Shown piece after piece: positions 1 through 12,970 of a stretch of 64,000 nucleotides of DNA. Numbering within the stretch: the stretch's first letter is position 1; every line of letters starts with the position of its first letter. Made by a program: the position numbers and the translations under genes. Location: positions 11,114,675 to 11,178,674 of the forward strand of contig CM022674.1 in the NCBI GenBank assembly GCA_012295275.1, in the 5' to 3' direction. The notes under the pieces were generated by a model. It saw nothing but the letters and a program-made list of their open reading frames with translations, was not told the origin of the DNA and did not search any database. Origin of the DNA: Chrysomallon squamiferum (lineage: Eukaryota > Mollusca > Gastropoda > Neomphalida > Peltospiridae).

Positions 1-1307
1 TACAATTATATGATTGCATATTAGTAATATATATACATATAGATATTTATACAAAATTTGTATTGCTGTGATACATTCCAACAGTGATCGAATTAAATCT
101 GTTATTAATTTTTTTCTTTTCATGTAAATTCAGTTCAATAAAAATTTAATTTTTAAAAGAGTAATTTAAAAATATCTTGATTCTAAATGTAGTTTTTAAA
201 GTACCCTTGCAGCAGTTTAAATTATAAATTTAAATACTTGAAAAACACCTCAGGGCTGTGACATAATTAAAGTAGTTTACAGTTTTGTGTCTAATATATT
301 TGATATTGCATGTGTGCTGTTAAATACCTATAACCAGAATAGTAAAGATATGCTGACAAATTATTTTTCAAAAACCAAGTGCAACACAATAATTGAACTG
401 ATTATAAATAGCTATAAAATATAAAACATACATAATAAAATAATACTTTAACTTTATACATACAAGTTACCATTTTTAACAGTTAAGTTATAAAAGACTA
501 TGAATAACATAAATATCATTTGACAAAAATCAATACATAATATCTAAATTAAATATCTGAATAATTTGTTATAACATTGTTACATATTATGAATAATATA
601 ACTTGCTTTGAATTGTTAATATGATGAAATATTAAAAAGTTATATAATTATTGGATGAATCTGGTTATCTGAATACAGTTGTTGTTATAAGATGAGTAAG
701 TTACCTGGATAAATGTTAAGAATAACACAATTTTATATATATATATATATATATTCCTTTATTTATATTGTTTTATTCAAATTCCTATACCATATTATAG
801 TATTCAAATTCCTGTACCCAAACACTATACTTCTATTCCCATGTCCAATGTTTTGGTATTCTATTTGTGAATGTACAGAATACTTTATGCAATATGTTAT
901 CAAATCCCTGGATCCAAATTATTATATATCAAAAATGCCATATCAAAATTTTCCCGCGAAATTCCTATAACCAAATTATCTTAGTTTCAACTGTTATATC
1001 CAAATGATTGTATTAAATAGTGTATTCAAAATTATTGTATTCAAATTCCTTTTCCAAGATCATTGTACATTAACCTGGGGACCCAGATTATTGTATTTAA
1101 ATTCCTATACACCAAATACTGTGTTAAAAATATTCACATTTCTGTGTGTAAACTATTGTAAATGAAAATTAAAGAAGAAGAAAAAGGAAATAAAATGACT
1201 GTCACCATGAGACAAAACCTGTGTGGTATTGTAAGGAACTGACACCAGAAATTAAAGTATGTCTGAAGACAAAAAAGATAAAAGTAAATAACAGTAAATA
1301 AACTTAC
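1..1307 (-). other. Intron downstream of exon 9 (partial)
   Basis: AT-rich single-copy-looking sequence with a (TA)n run near 731-753 and loose repeats of an ATTCAAATTCCT-like motif from about 770 to 1110. I see no further exon with acceptable splice sites and an open frame here. Confidence 0.6.
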
Positions 1308-1405
1308 TCCTGATTTGCTATTTTTAGAAGTGTTGCTTTTTGAGGCACTGCTGGGTCTTGAACTAGAGGACGTCCGTGTGACACTTGCGTCTGGCACATC
1401 CTTCT
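1308..1405 (-). CDS. PLEKHG5: PLEKHG5-like RhoGEF, exon 9: Ser-rich linker after RBD
   Basis: Seen: acceptor CTGTCTGTCCACAG|AGAAGG and donor CAGGA|GTAAGT; 98 nt, phase 1 in and phase 0 out, residues 306-338 in isoform A. The peptide KDVPDASVTRTSSSSRPSS, then ASKSNTSKNSKSG, is polar and serine-rich, as expected for the low-complexity linker that separates the RBD from the DH domain in this family. It accepts phase 1 from both exon 8 (23537) and the isoform C first exon (11960). The polypyrimidine tract is a short CTGT tetranucleotide repeat. Sequence similarity alone would not identify it; its place in the gene rests on splice sites, phase and composition. The DH and PH exons should lie to the left of position 1. 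Confidence 0.72.
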
Positions 1406-2392
1406 CTGTGGACAGACAGACAGACAAACAAATTAATATAAAAATAGTTACAAAAAGTAATAAGTATGATTGTAATACAAAAAGGAATAATTATGAAAAC
1501 AAATGAACAAATAAATAAAGAAAAATATGCAGATCAAAAAAAATAAATAAAATAAATAAATAAATAAATAAATAAGCAGATACAAATAAATAAATATACA
1601 AATAAAATAAAATGAAATAAATAAATAAATATTCAGATAAAAAATGAAATAACTAAACAGTGTAAAAACTAAGTTAAGAAGATAAGTAGGGTTATTCACT
1701 CTGAAATCCTGTGATGTAAGCTAATCACAACAGAACAAACTGGTGTTGACAGATACATGCTCTTAACAACAGATTTGTAAACATACAGTAAACATGTACA
1801 CACAGACAAACATGCAAACACACACCTTGACCACAAATATGTAAATATTCATCTCCACTGGTGACTTGGTGTTGTTTGAATTCACTTATAAAAGCATGCA
1901 TTTCTTTGAATAATTATAAGTTTGTAAACAACACAGTGATATTAGTGTTAAAATGTTTGTACATGCAAACATGCAGACATGCAGACAAACATGCACAAAC
2001 ACTTTCATCTCTAACATATGTATAGACACACACACACACACACACACCAAAGTATCTGCAACCATTATATTTGATATCTGTTAATATCCTCTCTTTCTCA
2101 CAAACAAATATACACAAGGTCACATACACTTATATAAATATATAATTTGTCTCACATACAGAGTGGAAAATAATCACTGAGACAGTATAAAAAAATATCA
2201 CACCAGTGTTAGTATTTAAATATCTTGCCACATGCACACACATACACACAGTACGCAGATACAGACACATACTCATACACAATAACACATGCATACACAC
2301 ACTAACATTCACACACATACACTTTCATGTACACAGACACACACACAGACACTTAAACACACATTTTCTTGTCTTACCATATGTAGATACTC

Positions 2393-2449
<57 letters not shown>

Positions 2450-3120
2450 GACAGACAAAATAGAAAATAATTATATCTTACCAGAGATAGTATTTAAATA
2501 TCCTGACAGAAATGTAATCATTGTAGTCTGGTAACTTGCACACACATTTAAAATAGCCGACGTCATATTTATAATCTTATTACATCAAATAAATGTGAAA
2601 AACAATTATATTTCACTGTTCACCAGTCAAATTTTTATATCCACAATTTTGTCTGTATGATATTGGCACTGTTCACATTTGTTTAAGATTTTCTGTTTTT
2701 TATTATAATAATAATAAAATAATTAACTGTTCATAACACCATTGATATTGTTTTAACTGTATAATTACTGATCCATAAACCTTTTCTATACAATAAACAC
2801 AACCTGTGGTAACTGTATATAAACTACTGTTCACAGGTCATTTCTGCAAATGTCCACTTCTGTATCAAATATTATTATTATCATTATCATTAAGAAATGT
2901 CCTGTTTTATACATCATCACTTTTTTTTCTGTAATTGATGATGTTAGATAAAAAAAAGTAAAAAAGGAAAGAAGGAAGAAATGTCAATAAATCACAAGTT
3001 TATGATGACTGTTGAATAATTAGTCATCAGTTGTTCTAAAAACACAGAATTTTAGAAAGTAACCATTCTCTCTTTCTCTGCCTGCCATAAATGATATCTT
3101 TCCTTCTGGCTTTAGAAAAA

Positions 3121-3333
3121 GTTCCAACCAAAATATTGTTTTTATATGACACATTAATATACCTGGCCAATAAAATAAATAAAAATGTTTCCAGATTTAT
3201 AAATGTTTTTCACATAATCTGTTGGGATTAAAAATCCAAGTCTAAGTATTTTCCAGTTCCAACCAAAATAATGTTTTTATATGACACATTAATATACCTG
3301 GCCAATAAAATAAATAGAAATGTTTCCAGATTT
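3121..3333 (+). repeat. Direct repeat of about 78 bp, 135-bp period
   Basis: GTTCCAACCAAAATATTGTT at 3121 recurs at 3256 with three or four substitutions, and both copies run to CCAGATTT. Confidence 0.92.
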
Positions 3334-5822
3334 GAAGATGTTCTTGAGGTAAGTATATCTCTTTTATTCCACACGCTTTTCCTAGTATGTCACATGTGAG
3401 ATAACAAAGTGGTTTAATCCTTGCCTGAGCAATACTGGATTTATTTCAACACTTGTTTCCTCTTGGATGACAAGAAATGTATGTGAATGTGGAAAATTCA
3501 CTCAGTCCTTGCAGCATGGCCTGGCTTGCTTTCAACTCAGAGTTCACTCAACTTTTCAAAAAAACTCAGTTTGATGGACACAACCCAACTCACACAGTTG
3601 TCTCGTCTTAAAGAGTTTTGTCTTTGGCAGCTGTAATTTAACTGTGATTTCTCTATGATTTTATATAGTTTTGATGTATATTTATATATATATATATATA
3701 TATTTTTTTTTTTTATTTATGGTGTTTGTATATTTTATTGTGATACATGTATATTTTTATATAATCTGTGGTATATATTTTCATATAACTGATATTACTC
3801 AATTATTTAATTATAGTATCACAATACATTATTATTTATCAGTGACATTTATTAATTATTAAATAGTATAAACTATCATTTTATTTAATAAGAAAACTTT
3901 TTTTTTTTAGAAATGAAAATTAAATTAAAGTTCATAAAATATAGATTTAAAATATCAAAATATCAAAATCCATCTTTCAATTTCACAAATTCTAAACAAA
4001 ACATTTAAAAATATTTTGACCAAACTCTGTTTTCCTCTTCTTATTTTTCATATATCCTATTAATTTCTGTTTTCCTTCCTTTTCTCTCTTCCTTCTTTTT
4101 ATTTATTATTTTTTCTCTGATTACAGTTGTTTTACTAATACTGTAACTAATGACAAATTTCCCAAACCATTAATATAACAAAAATCTCTTTTTCCAGTCA
4201 ATAATTGTACTAAGTGGTTTTCCAATATTCAATAAACACACTCAGCTGTGTCAATACTCCTCTGTGGTTAGTCAACTGACACAAAAAAAAAAAAACAAAA
4301 ATAAAATAAAAATGTCTTAATCATGTACAATTGAATTTTTCCAATATGAACAAGCTGAAACAGAAAAATCATTTGACGAGAACAATTTACAAACATTAAT
4401 GACAAGGAAGTCAGATATTTTGATCTTACGCACAGTTTAACTACCACCAACTTGTGTGCTTCCAGCAGACAGATAATTCTACATTGGAATCAGAAAAATC
4501 AAAAAACCAGAACTGAGCAACAGGATCATAAATGTTAATTATGGATGGAGTAATTGCTGAATCATTGAGCAAAGGATCATGGGAAAAATATGAATTAATT
4601 ATAAATAGAAATACTCAGGAAGCTTAAATTAATATATTAGATATATTAATTAAGGAAATAATATTTTGAAGCATTGACAAAGAACATGGGAAGCTCATAT
4701 ATTAACTGTGGAAGTAACTTTGAAGTACCTGGTGTAGGTTTGGACAATGAAAGTTAATTATGGATGAAGTAATTTCATCCCAGTTTTTGACTTAACAGGA
4801 GGAAGTCAATTTGAAAGTGGAAAGTTCTAAGTGACTACAGGAAAGAAAATCTGTAAAGATTTAAATTATCTCATTAATTATTAATAAATGTGATGTTAAT
4901 AAGGCTATATTAATAGTTAGCTGCCTGAAGGTGTCTGTGTAAATGTACAAGTAATAGATAAAAAAAAGTAAATAACTTAAATAGATAGGTAAATAAATAA
5001 ATAAATAAACTGACTGATCAAATTTCCAAAGATTTTTATTTTTTGTTTTTAAATGAAAATTTCAGTCCAAATGTTTTAAAACATCAGAAAAGTTAATAAT
5101 TCATGATGATGATGATGAAAAAAAGTTAATCCTTCTTATGAATAAGAAGAGGAAGAAGAAATGTTTGCTTGTAGAAAAGAAGTGAAAAAGCTTCTGTTAC
5201 AAAAATCTCAAATTCCACAAAATATGAAAATCACTCCTTCCAACTTCAAAACAGGAGAAACTGAGAATTTCTTTCAGTGAATGAAACAGTCCACAAATTT
5301 CAATCCAAAAACTGAATTCTAAGAATTTGACTTCTTGATATAATCTTGATATTTATTCCAGGTTTTGATTTATCAGGCTCTGGAGTGCTTCTCATATAGA
5401 TGACAAAAAAAAAACAATGTCAGTATTAAAAATGAAATTCACAGATTCTTTGTTAAAGACAAAATATTATATGAATTCTTTGCTGTAGAACTGTACTGAT
5501 ATTTTAAACAGACAGCAGAGACAACAATGTGAAAAATTTAAAGCTGATTAAATTAATTATAATCAAAATAAGAAATACTTCATAATGTATATTAACAAAC
5601 TTAGAAATGCTTTCAGTTTTCTCATCCAAAGATATTTTTCAATAAAATAATACTGAAATTTTGTTTCTTCTTCTTAATCTTCTTCTTTTTCCTTGACAGT
5701 TATGTTGAAAAGGAAATTTTAATTTTCAAATTGACTCTTTCATACTGATAAAACATCAAGGAAATCTGACAGGCAGAAATGACATTGTTTTAATTCTCAT
5801 CTTCCACTACACAAATAGTCCA

Positions 5823-5917
5823 GAAAGAAATATTCTTATTCTTATTTTCAGCTGAAACAACAATATCAACCAAAAAGAAATATTCTTATTTTCAGCTGAA
5901 ACAACAATATCAACCAA
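5823..5917 (+). repeat. Direct duplication of about 43 bp
   Basis: AAAGAAATATTCTTATT, TTCAGCTGAAACAACAATAT and CAACC occur twice in a row. The first copy has an extra CTTATT. Confidence 0.92.
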
Positions 5918-8900
5918 CCAGATCCAGGTTTCTGATTTATATATTCTTCAGTTGAAATAAAAAAAGATTATTTTAGATATTTGTCAGTATTCCATTTTTT
6001 TTAAATTGTTGCAAGCCAGTGAAGAAGAAACACAAGTCTTCAAATTTGAATAATCTTCAGTGATAAGATATTGGAAGCAGTTAAGAAGAAGACAGTACCT
6101 TGTATGCTTAAGAGCATTCTTCAGGAAAACAGTATTACTTTCAAATTGTTTTATATTCAAATCAGATAATAAAATAATTCTTCAAATCCTAGTAACTTCA
6201 GTCAAAATAATCAGGAAATGGATTTCCAGAAAGTAGTACACTGATGTTCAAAAATAGTTTTCAAGAAAAGCAGAATTCGTTTTTTTTCTATACAACTGTC
6301 CTTTTCACAGTGAAGTGTCACTAGGAACATCCAAACAGAAATAACCAGTGTCTTCTATCAAATTACACTGGAAACTGAGTTTCAGAATAAAGAACAATTA
6401 AACTAGGAAAACAGTTTTCAGTATAGCAGTATTCTTATTTTTGAAATCTTGTCTTTTTATATTCAAATGCAGTACCAGGAAATAACAAAAAATTACAATC
6501 TTCAAGTCCTTGAGAGCTTTAGTGAAAATAAAATGAAATTAGATTTCCAGAATATATCAATAACAAGTAACTGTATCAATATATAATCTCATTCTCTTTT
6601 CACTTAGTATGTATTTTCTCTGGAATGTTCAAACAGTAGTGAATGGTCAGTTAGAACATGGTCAAAGCTTGCCTTGCAGTTACTTACTGTGACCAGTCCA
6701 CACTGAAAATAAATGTTCAGGTAATTTAATTTCAATCAGTCTACAGACACCTTCCTGACACAAAACAGCTTTCAACACAATGAAAAGACAAAAGTAGAAA
6801 CAGCATGTTAGAATATAGTATATTGATTTTCAAAAAAGTGTCATTTTCACAGGAATGAGGAATTAATTTTAAAAATCTCAACAGAAGGTCAATAAATTGA
6901 ACATGGGCGGAGGTGAGGGGACCATCAGCTTCATCTTTGTCATTCTCACACATCGGCAGCGACAACATCTCAACAAACAAATATTTGGTATTGAACCTGG
7001 AAGAGGGCTGGGTGAATGTAAGATTTGAACTGGGATTAATGCAGATTAGGAGGAGGAAGAAAAGATGGAGATGTTTACATTTTTCTAGCCCTGCTGTTTA
7101 AACATGTTCTCCATTCAGAATTCAGTGTGCCAAGACACTGCTACATTTGTGACATTGTCAGTTTTTAAACCTTCTTGTTAAACACACATCCCATTCAGAA
7201 TTCAGTCTGCCAGAAACTCAGTCATATTTGTCAAAATGTCAACTTTTTTACTTCTTTATATTAATTTTTTTTTTTTCAGCAAAATTTTCAAATATTTTGG
7301 GCTGAAGGCAATTGTCAAGATTGTTTTATTTTTAGAGTAAACTTTGAGAATATTTTGGATGTAAGGCAACTGCCTCTTATTCAAAAAAGAAAAAAAAAAA
7401 AAAGAAGAAAAGAAAACAAAGGTGATATGGGTTAATACAATGTAAAATATTGTCTATTGAATTAGTAACACTGCAATTATGTATATCTGTACATGCACAT
7501 ATTTGGGTAGGAATGTATATGTATTTGTGTGAATGCATGTATGTACTGACATCTAACAATCAACATTTCATTTTAAATGGCATCCTTTTATTAGTGCTTT
7601 CTTTTATTACTGCTTTCTGTCACTTTCTCCACACACATGCACATTATATGTACCAAGATACAAATATCAAGTTTATTGCATCCAGCATAATTGTAATTTA
7701 CTGATGTATATAAGATTATTAATCTTGTAATTACATATATCTTTGAATAGACAGAACATCACATACCACAATCTTTGATAAAGCAGGAAATAAATAATGC
7801 TTAGAATGTTAATTATATTTAATCTGATTCCTTTAGAAAATTACTATATCCTGAACAATACACAAAGATGCTTTAATATTTTAAAAAAAACCTGAACCCC
7901 CCCACCCTCTTAAAAACAAACAAACAAAAAACTTGTATAAATACTTTCAGATTCTAAATTTAGAAAATGCGTTAAATAGTTTCTGATAATTTCCTCATTT
8001 AAACAAGTTTTTAAAGTATGAAACTGCTATAAATAGATTGGGATAATAGCTTCATTTCCATCTGTTTCCAAATTTAGAAACCAGAATAAATAAATTCTAA
8101 TAATAGCAACACTCTGAGTTATTATTAAATTTAGAAAGTGCTATAAATAGCTTCTCACAATGGCCTCACGGTGGGATGCGTCTAGAAGCAGAGATTCTGT
8201 AATAAAATTTAGTTTTTCTGTCTGTGCGTATTTCTGTCCACTTTCCTGAAGCAAAACACTTCAGTGTGATTCAGAAAGAGGCTGCCTCAAAAAATAACTT
8301 TGTTGTATTTCTCTTAGCAACAACTCAAGTTTATCTGGGTACAAGATGCTATCTTTACAGATAAAACAAATAACAATGTGTAAATTATATCAAAATAAAA
8401 ATAAAATATAAAAATGAAAGAAATAAAGAAGGAAATCAAAAGAGTCAAAAAAGATAAGTAAATAACAGATTAATAATGATAATAGTAGTAGTAGTAGTAG
8501 TAGTAATAGTAGTAGTAGTAGTAATAATAATAATATAATAATAGTAATAATAATAAAATTTAGTAATAATAATGATAATAACATAAAATGATAATAATTA
8601 AGTACTCTTTATCCATTTGATGATTTAAAAAACCCAAATATCTTTATTAAAAAAAAATAAAAAGATGAAAAAAAAATAAAAAACCCTCAAAGTAGTAATA
8701 ATAACTAAAAATTCCTTATTCTATACAAAATTCCACATTTTAGTTAAATCCTGAAAATGTGGTTAAGCTGTCCTTCAGGCTTGATCATATCTTCTCTTTT
8801 TTTTTCTTTTTTTTTCAATTTTTCTCATTTTTTACTATTTTTTTTTCTCTTGTTAGGTTTTCACAGAATTTGACAGATTTATCTGAGCAGCCAAACAAGA

Positions 8901-9389
8901 TGATATATTTGCAGAAATCCTTTCAAAGCTGAGCAACAAGACCTGTCTGGCTGGGCTGCTGTGAGCTGGTGTGTTATACAAGTGATGTTGACACTGGGTG
9001 GTTATCTCCAGTATTACACACCCAGCTGATCTCATGTACTGGACAGAAGAAAAAATAATCTCTATAGATTTTTTTTTAAAAAGGAATAATGAAAGTAAGA
9101 CGCTGAAGATGATGATGATAATGATGATGATGATGCTATTAATGATGAAAATGTTCTCTGTTATTTTTATTTTTCTCCTAGGTTATAGGTAACAAATAAT
9201 ATCCATGTTTTATTGTTTTTTCATTTTTTTTTCATTATTTCATGCCCTGAGGAAACTTGTAAGTATTAATGACAAAACTGTGTTATTCATCTCTTAGTAA
9301 AAACAAACATTTTTTTGTTATTTCATCTTTCACTTTGTTGCACTAATACATGAACACACCAACACATATACACACCTATGCAAGAGGAT

Positions 9390-9425
<36 letters not shown>

Positions 9426-9700
9426 TATTGTAATATTGGGGGGGGAAACCTATGTACAAGTATTAGTAATATTATTATATAATCCACACACGCATACAAA
9501 CAAATATGAAAATATACAGGTATACATAATACCCAAAGATAGCAAGGAAGTATTTAAAGCAATATTTATAAACAAAAATATACCTGACAGTTTATTTTTA
9601 AATAAAAAATCTGACATTTCAAAAATAACAAACATACCTTCAGTGACGTTGAAAAGGTGAACAAGCATTTTCTCACAGGTAAATTCCTTAACGATCTTAC

Positions 9701-9815
9701 CTGTTCACCTTTCCAGTCAATCAGTGACATGGTCATCCCAGTGATCAAAGGGTCACGGTACCTGAACAACCCAAACCCTCTAATGAAATCAGTGGACTCA
9801 TCCATTAAAAAATAC
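9701..9815 (-). other. Unassigned exon-like segment, minus strand
   Basis: Open frame containing MDESTDFIRGFGLFRYRD, then PLITGMTMSLIDWKGEQ, ending at donor CAG|GTAAGA, with a CACAG acceptor at 9816. It would enter in phase 2 and exit in phase 0, so it does not fit the identified gene. The plus strand also has a good acceptor (CACCTTTCCAG) into an open frame. Family not recognised. Confidence 0.25.
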
Positions 9816-9942
9816 CTGTGTTGTTTTAAATGTGCACAAAGTGGACTACTCTGTTATGAGGGGTATGTTTATGGTTGACTAAATGTGAACATTTTATTTT
9901 CTGAAACAATTATTTTAGATTATGTGAAGATTATATTTGTGT

Positions 9943-10340
9943 CTAACAACACACACACACACACATAAACACACATAATAGACACAGGCTCAAATAAAAC
10001 ATGTAAACACACACACACACACACATAAACACACATAATAGACACAGGCTCAAATAAAACATGTAAACACACACACACACATACACACACACACATAAAC
10101 ACACATAATAGACACAGGCTCAAATAAAACATGTAAACACACACACACATAAACACACATAATAGACACAGGCTCAAATAAAACATGTAAACACACACAC
10201 ACACATGCACACACACACACACACATAAACACACATAATAGACACAGGCTCAAATAAGACATGTAAACATACACACACACACATAAACACACATAATAGA
10301 CACAGGCTCAAATAAAACATGTAAACACACACACACGCAT
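9943..10340 (+). repeat. CA-linked minisatellite, about six copies
   Basis: A constant block (ACATAATAGACACAGGCTCA followed by AATAAAACATGTAAA) alternates with variable (CA)n linkers of about 10-30 bp. The blocks are almost identical, while linker length differs from copy to copy. Confidence 0.95.
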
Positions 10341-11959
10341 GCATGCATGCACACAGATAAAACACAAATACACACACACACATACTTCATGCACATAGAA
10401 AATGTAAAAAAAACACACACTTACAGAAAACACAAATAACACATACACACTGAAAAGGCAAACACCCACACACACCCACACACACACACATACACACAAA
10501 CACAGAAAATTCAATGATAATATCTGTTCATATTCTCACAGTACCTAAACTCAAAACATACACATAAATACAACAATTTTCATCATTAAATGATTAACTC
10601 AGGTAATGGCAGGTATGTGTGAGTGTAATTAACTGAACAGGTAGATGTTACCAGGTACACTCTACTTATCTAAATTATTAAATATTTTCTCTCTGCAGGT
10701 TTTCTATAAATAGCCACAGCATTTATTATTAATAATCTGTACAAAAACATTCCTGGCAACAGAGAATAATTCTTCAAGTGTCAGTAAAAATATCCTTTCA
10801 TACATCCTTCTGTCAGTTTGTTTTTTCATCTCTCCATCCATCAATTCATTTGTCCATCTTTTAATTCACTTGTCTATTCAGTCACATGTCATCCAACCTT
10901 GTATTCATAGATATGTCCTTCTAGGTATTCTTGTCTATCTATCCATTATTCATCCATCCATCTTTCATGTCAAGCCTTCATTCTGCTATCTATTCACTGA
11001 ATCTACATTATTCATATTTATTCATCACAGTTTGTTTATCAGGCTTCTGTTACTCAATTTCAAATATTAATTTATCTATCCATATGCACACCCACACACA
11101 CACATAAACACACACTATATCAACATAATAAACACTAAAAATGACAACCATACAGTAACATCTGGTAATAATGTCTGAGTAGGTCAAAGTAATGTGGGGT
11201 AACAAAACAAATTTAAAAAAATAAATAAAAGTTCAAAATTTGTTGAAAACAGGCTGAGCATATAACGAATCATTTTTCATTTTTCTGAAATTTCAGTTCT
11301 ATAGTGGTAAAGATAATGTTGTAGCCTTGGCTATATTACTTCATTTAAATCATTCTACAATAATCTGTCTGCCTGCCTATTGTCTGTATGTCTTTTATTC
11401 CATCCATCTGCTTATACAAACCATTTTTCTTATAATTCCATCAATCCATATTTTTTTCTCTCATACCATGCTTTTTGACAGTCAGCTGAACAGTACATTC
11501 TTAAGTCATTCCATCTCATTAGCTATTATTTCTTTTCCATGCATCTGCTTGTCTGTCTATCCAGATTATTTATTAATTCATCCATCCATCCATCCATTAA
11601 TCTTTCGTCTTTTTATTCTTACTTCCAACTATTGTGTATCTGTCAATGCATCTGTTATAACTGAATTACCAATATTGTTGCAAAAATAATAAAGCAACTT
11701 CAAAAAAATTATAAGATAAAAACAAACCATCAAAACTCAATTTGGAAATCAAATACATTCAAGCACAAAAAACTGAAATCAACACCTAAAAAATCCAACA
11801 GAAAAATCCCAAACAAACAAAAAGAAAGAAAAATAATAATAAAATAATTTAAAAATTCAACCAAAAGGTGCATTTAATGTTTTAAAAATATTATTTGAAC
11901 TCCACAATGCAAACCAAATTAAACCTTGAGACAACATCAAGCAGAGATGATATTAATAC

Positions 11960-12035
11960 CTTGCTGGTCAAGAACACACAACAAACTTGGTGCTGACTTC
12001 ACACTCTCAATGCCACTTTTTTGACCGTCGGCCAT
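11960..12035 (-). CDS. PLEKHG5: Probable alternative first exon (isoform C), 25 codons
   Basis: Seen: ATG at 12035 in a near-ideal context (AACAAGATGG), with an in-frame TAA nine bases upstream, then 25 codons (MADGQKSGIESVKSAP, then SLLCVLDQQ) and donor CAAG|GTATTA in phase 1. The exon at 1405 enters in phase 1, so splicing gives DQQ-E-KDVPDAS with no stop. A good acceptor (TTGTCTTGCTTGTTGCCCAG) ends at 12104, which suggests a 68-nt 5' UTR part here and a non-coding exon further upstream. Inference: an internal promoter produces a short form that omits the Cys-rich module and the RBD but keeps everything encoded downstream (DH-PH). Alternatively it begins another minus-strand gene, but phase agreement with exon 9 favours the isoform. 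Confidence 0.6.
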
Positions 12036-12920
12036 CTTGTTTAGTTAACGTCCTGGCAGAGAATTCCTGCTAGAATTTGTAAAATTCAAATATACTCTGA
12101 GAGCTGGGCAACAAGCAAGACAAAATATCTCAGACAGACACTCAGACAGATATATACAGAGAGATATACATAGAGATAAATAGACGTACAGATAGAAATA
12201 TACTGATATACAGACAGATAAGTACAGAGACATATATACAAAAATTACATTAGACAGATTATAAAGACAGAATAATATACAGACAGATAGACAGAAAGAT
12301 ATACAGACAGAGAGAGCAAGAAAACTTAACACTCAGTGACAGACATAGACAGAAAATGTAAAACTAAAAAATAATAATAATAAAGATATATAAAATATAT
12401 TTATTCTGAATACATCTGTCAAGAAAATGTAAAACCAAAAAAAAGAAATTATAATCATAATAATAATAATAAAAGATATATCAAATATATTTATTTCAAA
12501 ACCAGACACAAATTACCATAACCCATCCAGTGTAGCTGCACTCAAATCTTGACACAGAAATTTTAACAAGATTTTCTTAAAATATAAATTCTCCACCCTG
12601 TTTATAACTTGACAATTATGTCATAAAAATAGTCATTATAGTAAAAACTAAATATTTTCATCTTTTTCCGGAATATGGCTGTTCAATATCTCAGCTAATA
12701 GACCCATGACAAACCAATCACAGTTCTCATTTCAGAGTTTTCTAACAACTTCCGTGAAATAAAACCTCATACTTCATTGTGCTGCTGTTACAATTCCCAC
12801 AGGTGCAGAAAAACAAATTTGTTTTGTTGTTTGTTATCAAAATTCTTTATTAAAATATGAATTCAAAACCAAATAGTCATCATGTGATAATTTTCAATAA
12901 TGTTTGTATCAGAGAATACC

Positions 12921-12970
<50 letters not shown>

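Larger units (their letters stand above)
1406..11959 (-). other. Large intron 8, distal part
   Basis: Part of the 22.1 kb intron between exons 8 and 9. It holds AAAT-type repeats (1540-1640), CA-rich runs (2030-2047, 2226-2456), a (TA)n/T-run (3682-3718), two short direct duplications (3121-3333, 5823-5917), TAG/TAA triplets (8480-8590) and the 60-bp CA-linked minisatellite (9943-10340). No exon compatible with the phase-1 splice chain was found between the isoform C start and exon 9. Confidence 0.6.

Noticed and set aside
2206-2534. Open frames rich in THTHTH / CVCVCV
   Set aside because: Translations of (CA)n or (GT)n repeats. The same applies at 9.9-10.5, 20.8, 29.7-29.9, 31.5, 32.0, 42.7, 43.3, 57.8 and 59.7 kb.
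3594-3630. 37-nt minus-strand exon-like segment with good splice sites
   Set aside because: Its phase does not fit between exon 8 and exon 9, and it is too short to judge.
8980-9038. Minus-strand exon-like segment with a strong acceptor (TTCTTCTGTCCAG)
   Set aside because: It would enter in phase 1 but leave in phase 0, incompatible with exon 9. The donor is weak and the peptide does not match the family.
9943-10340. CRISPR-like repeat/spacer pattern
   Set aside because: The 'spacers' are all (CA)n and the genome is clearly eukaryotic; this is a minisatellite.
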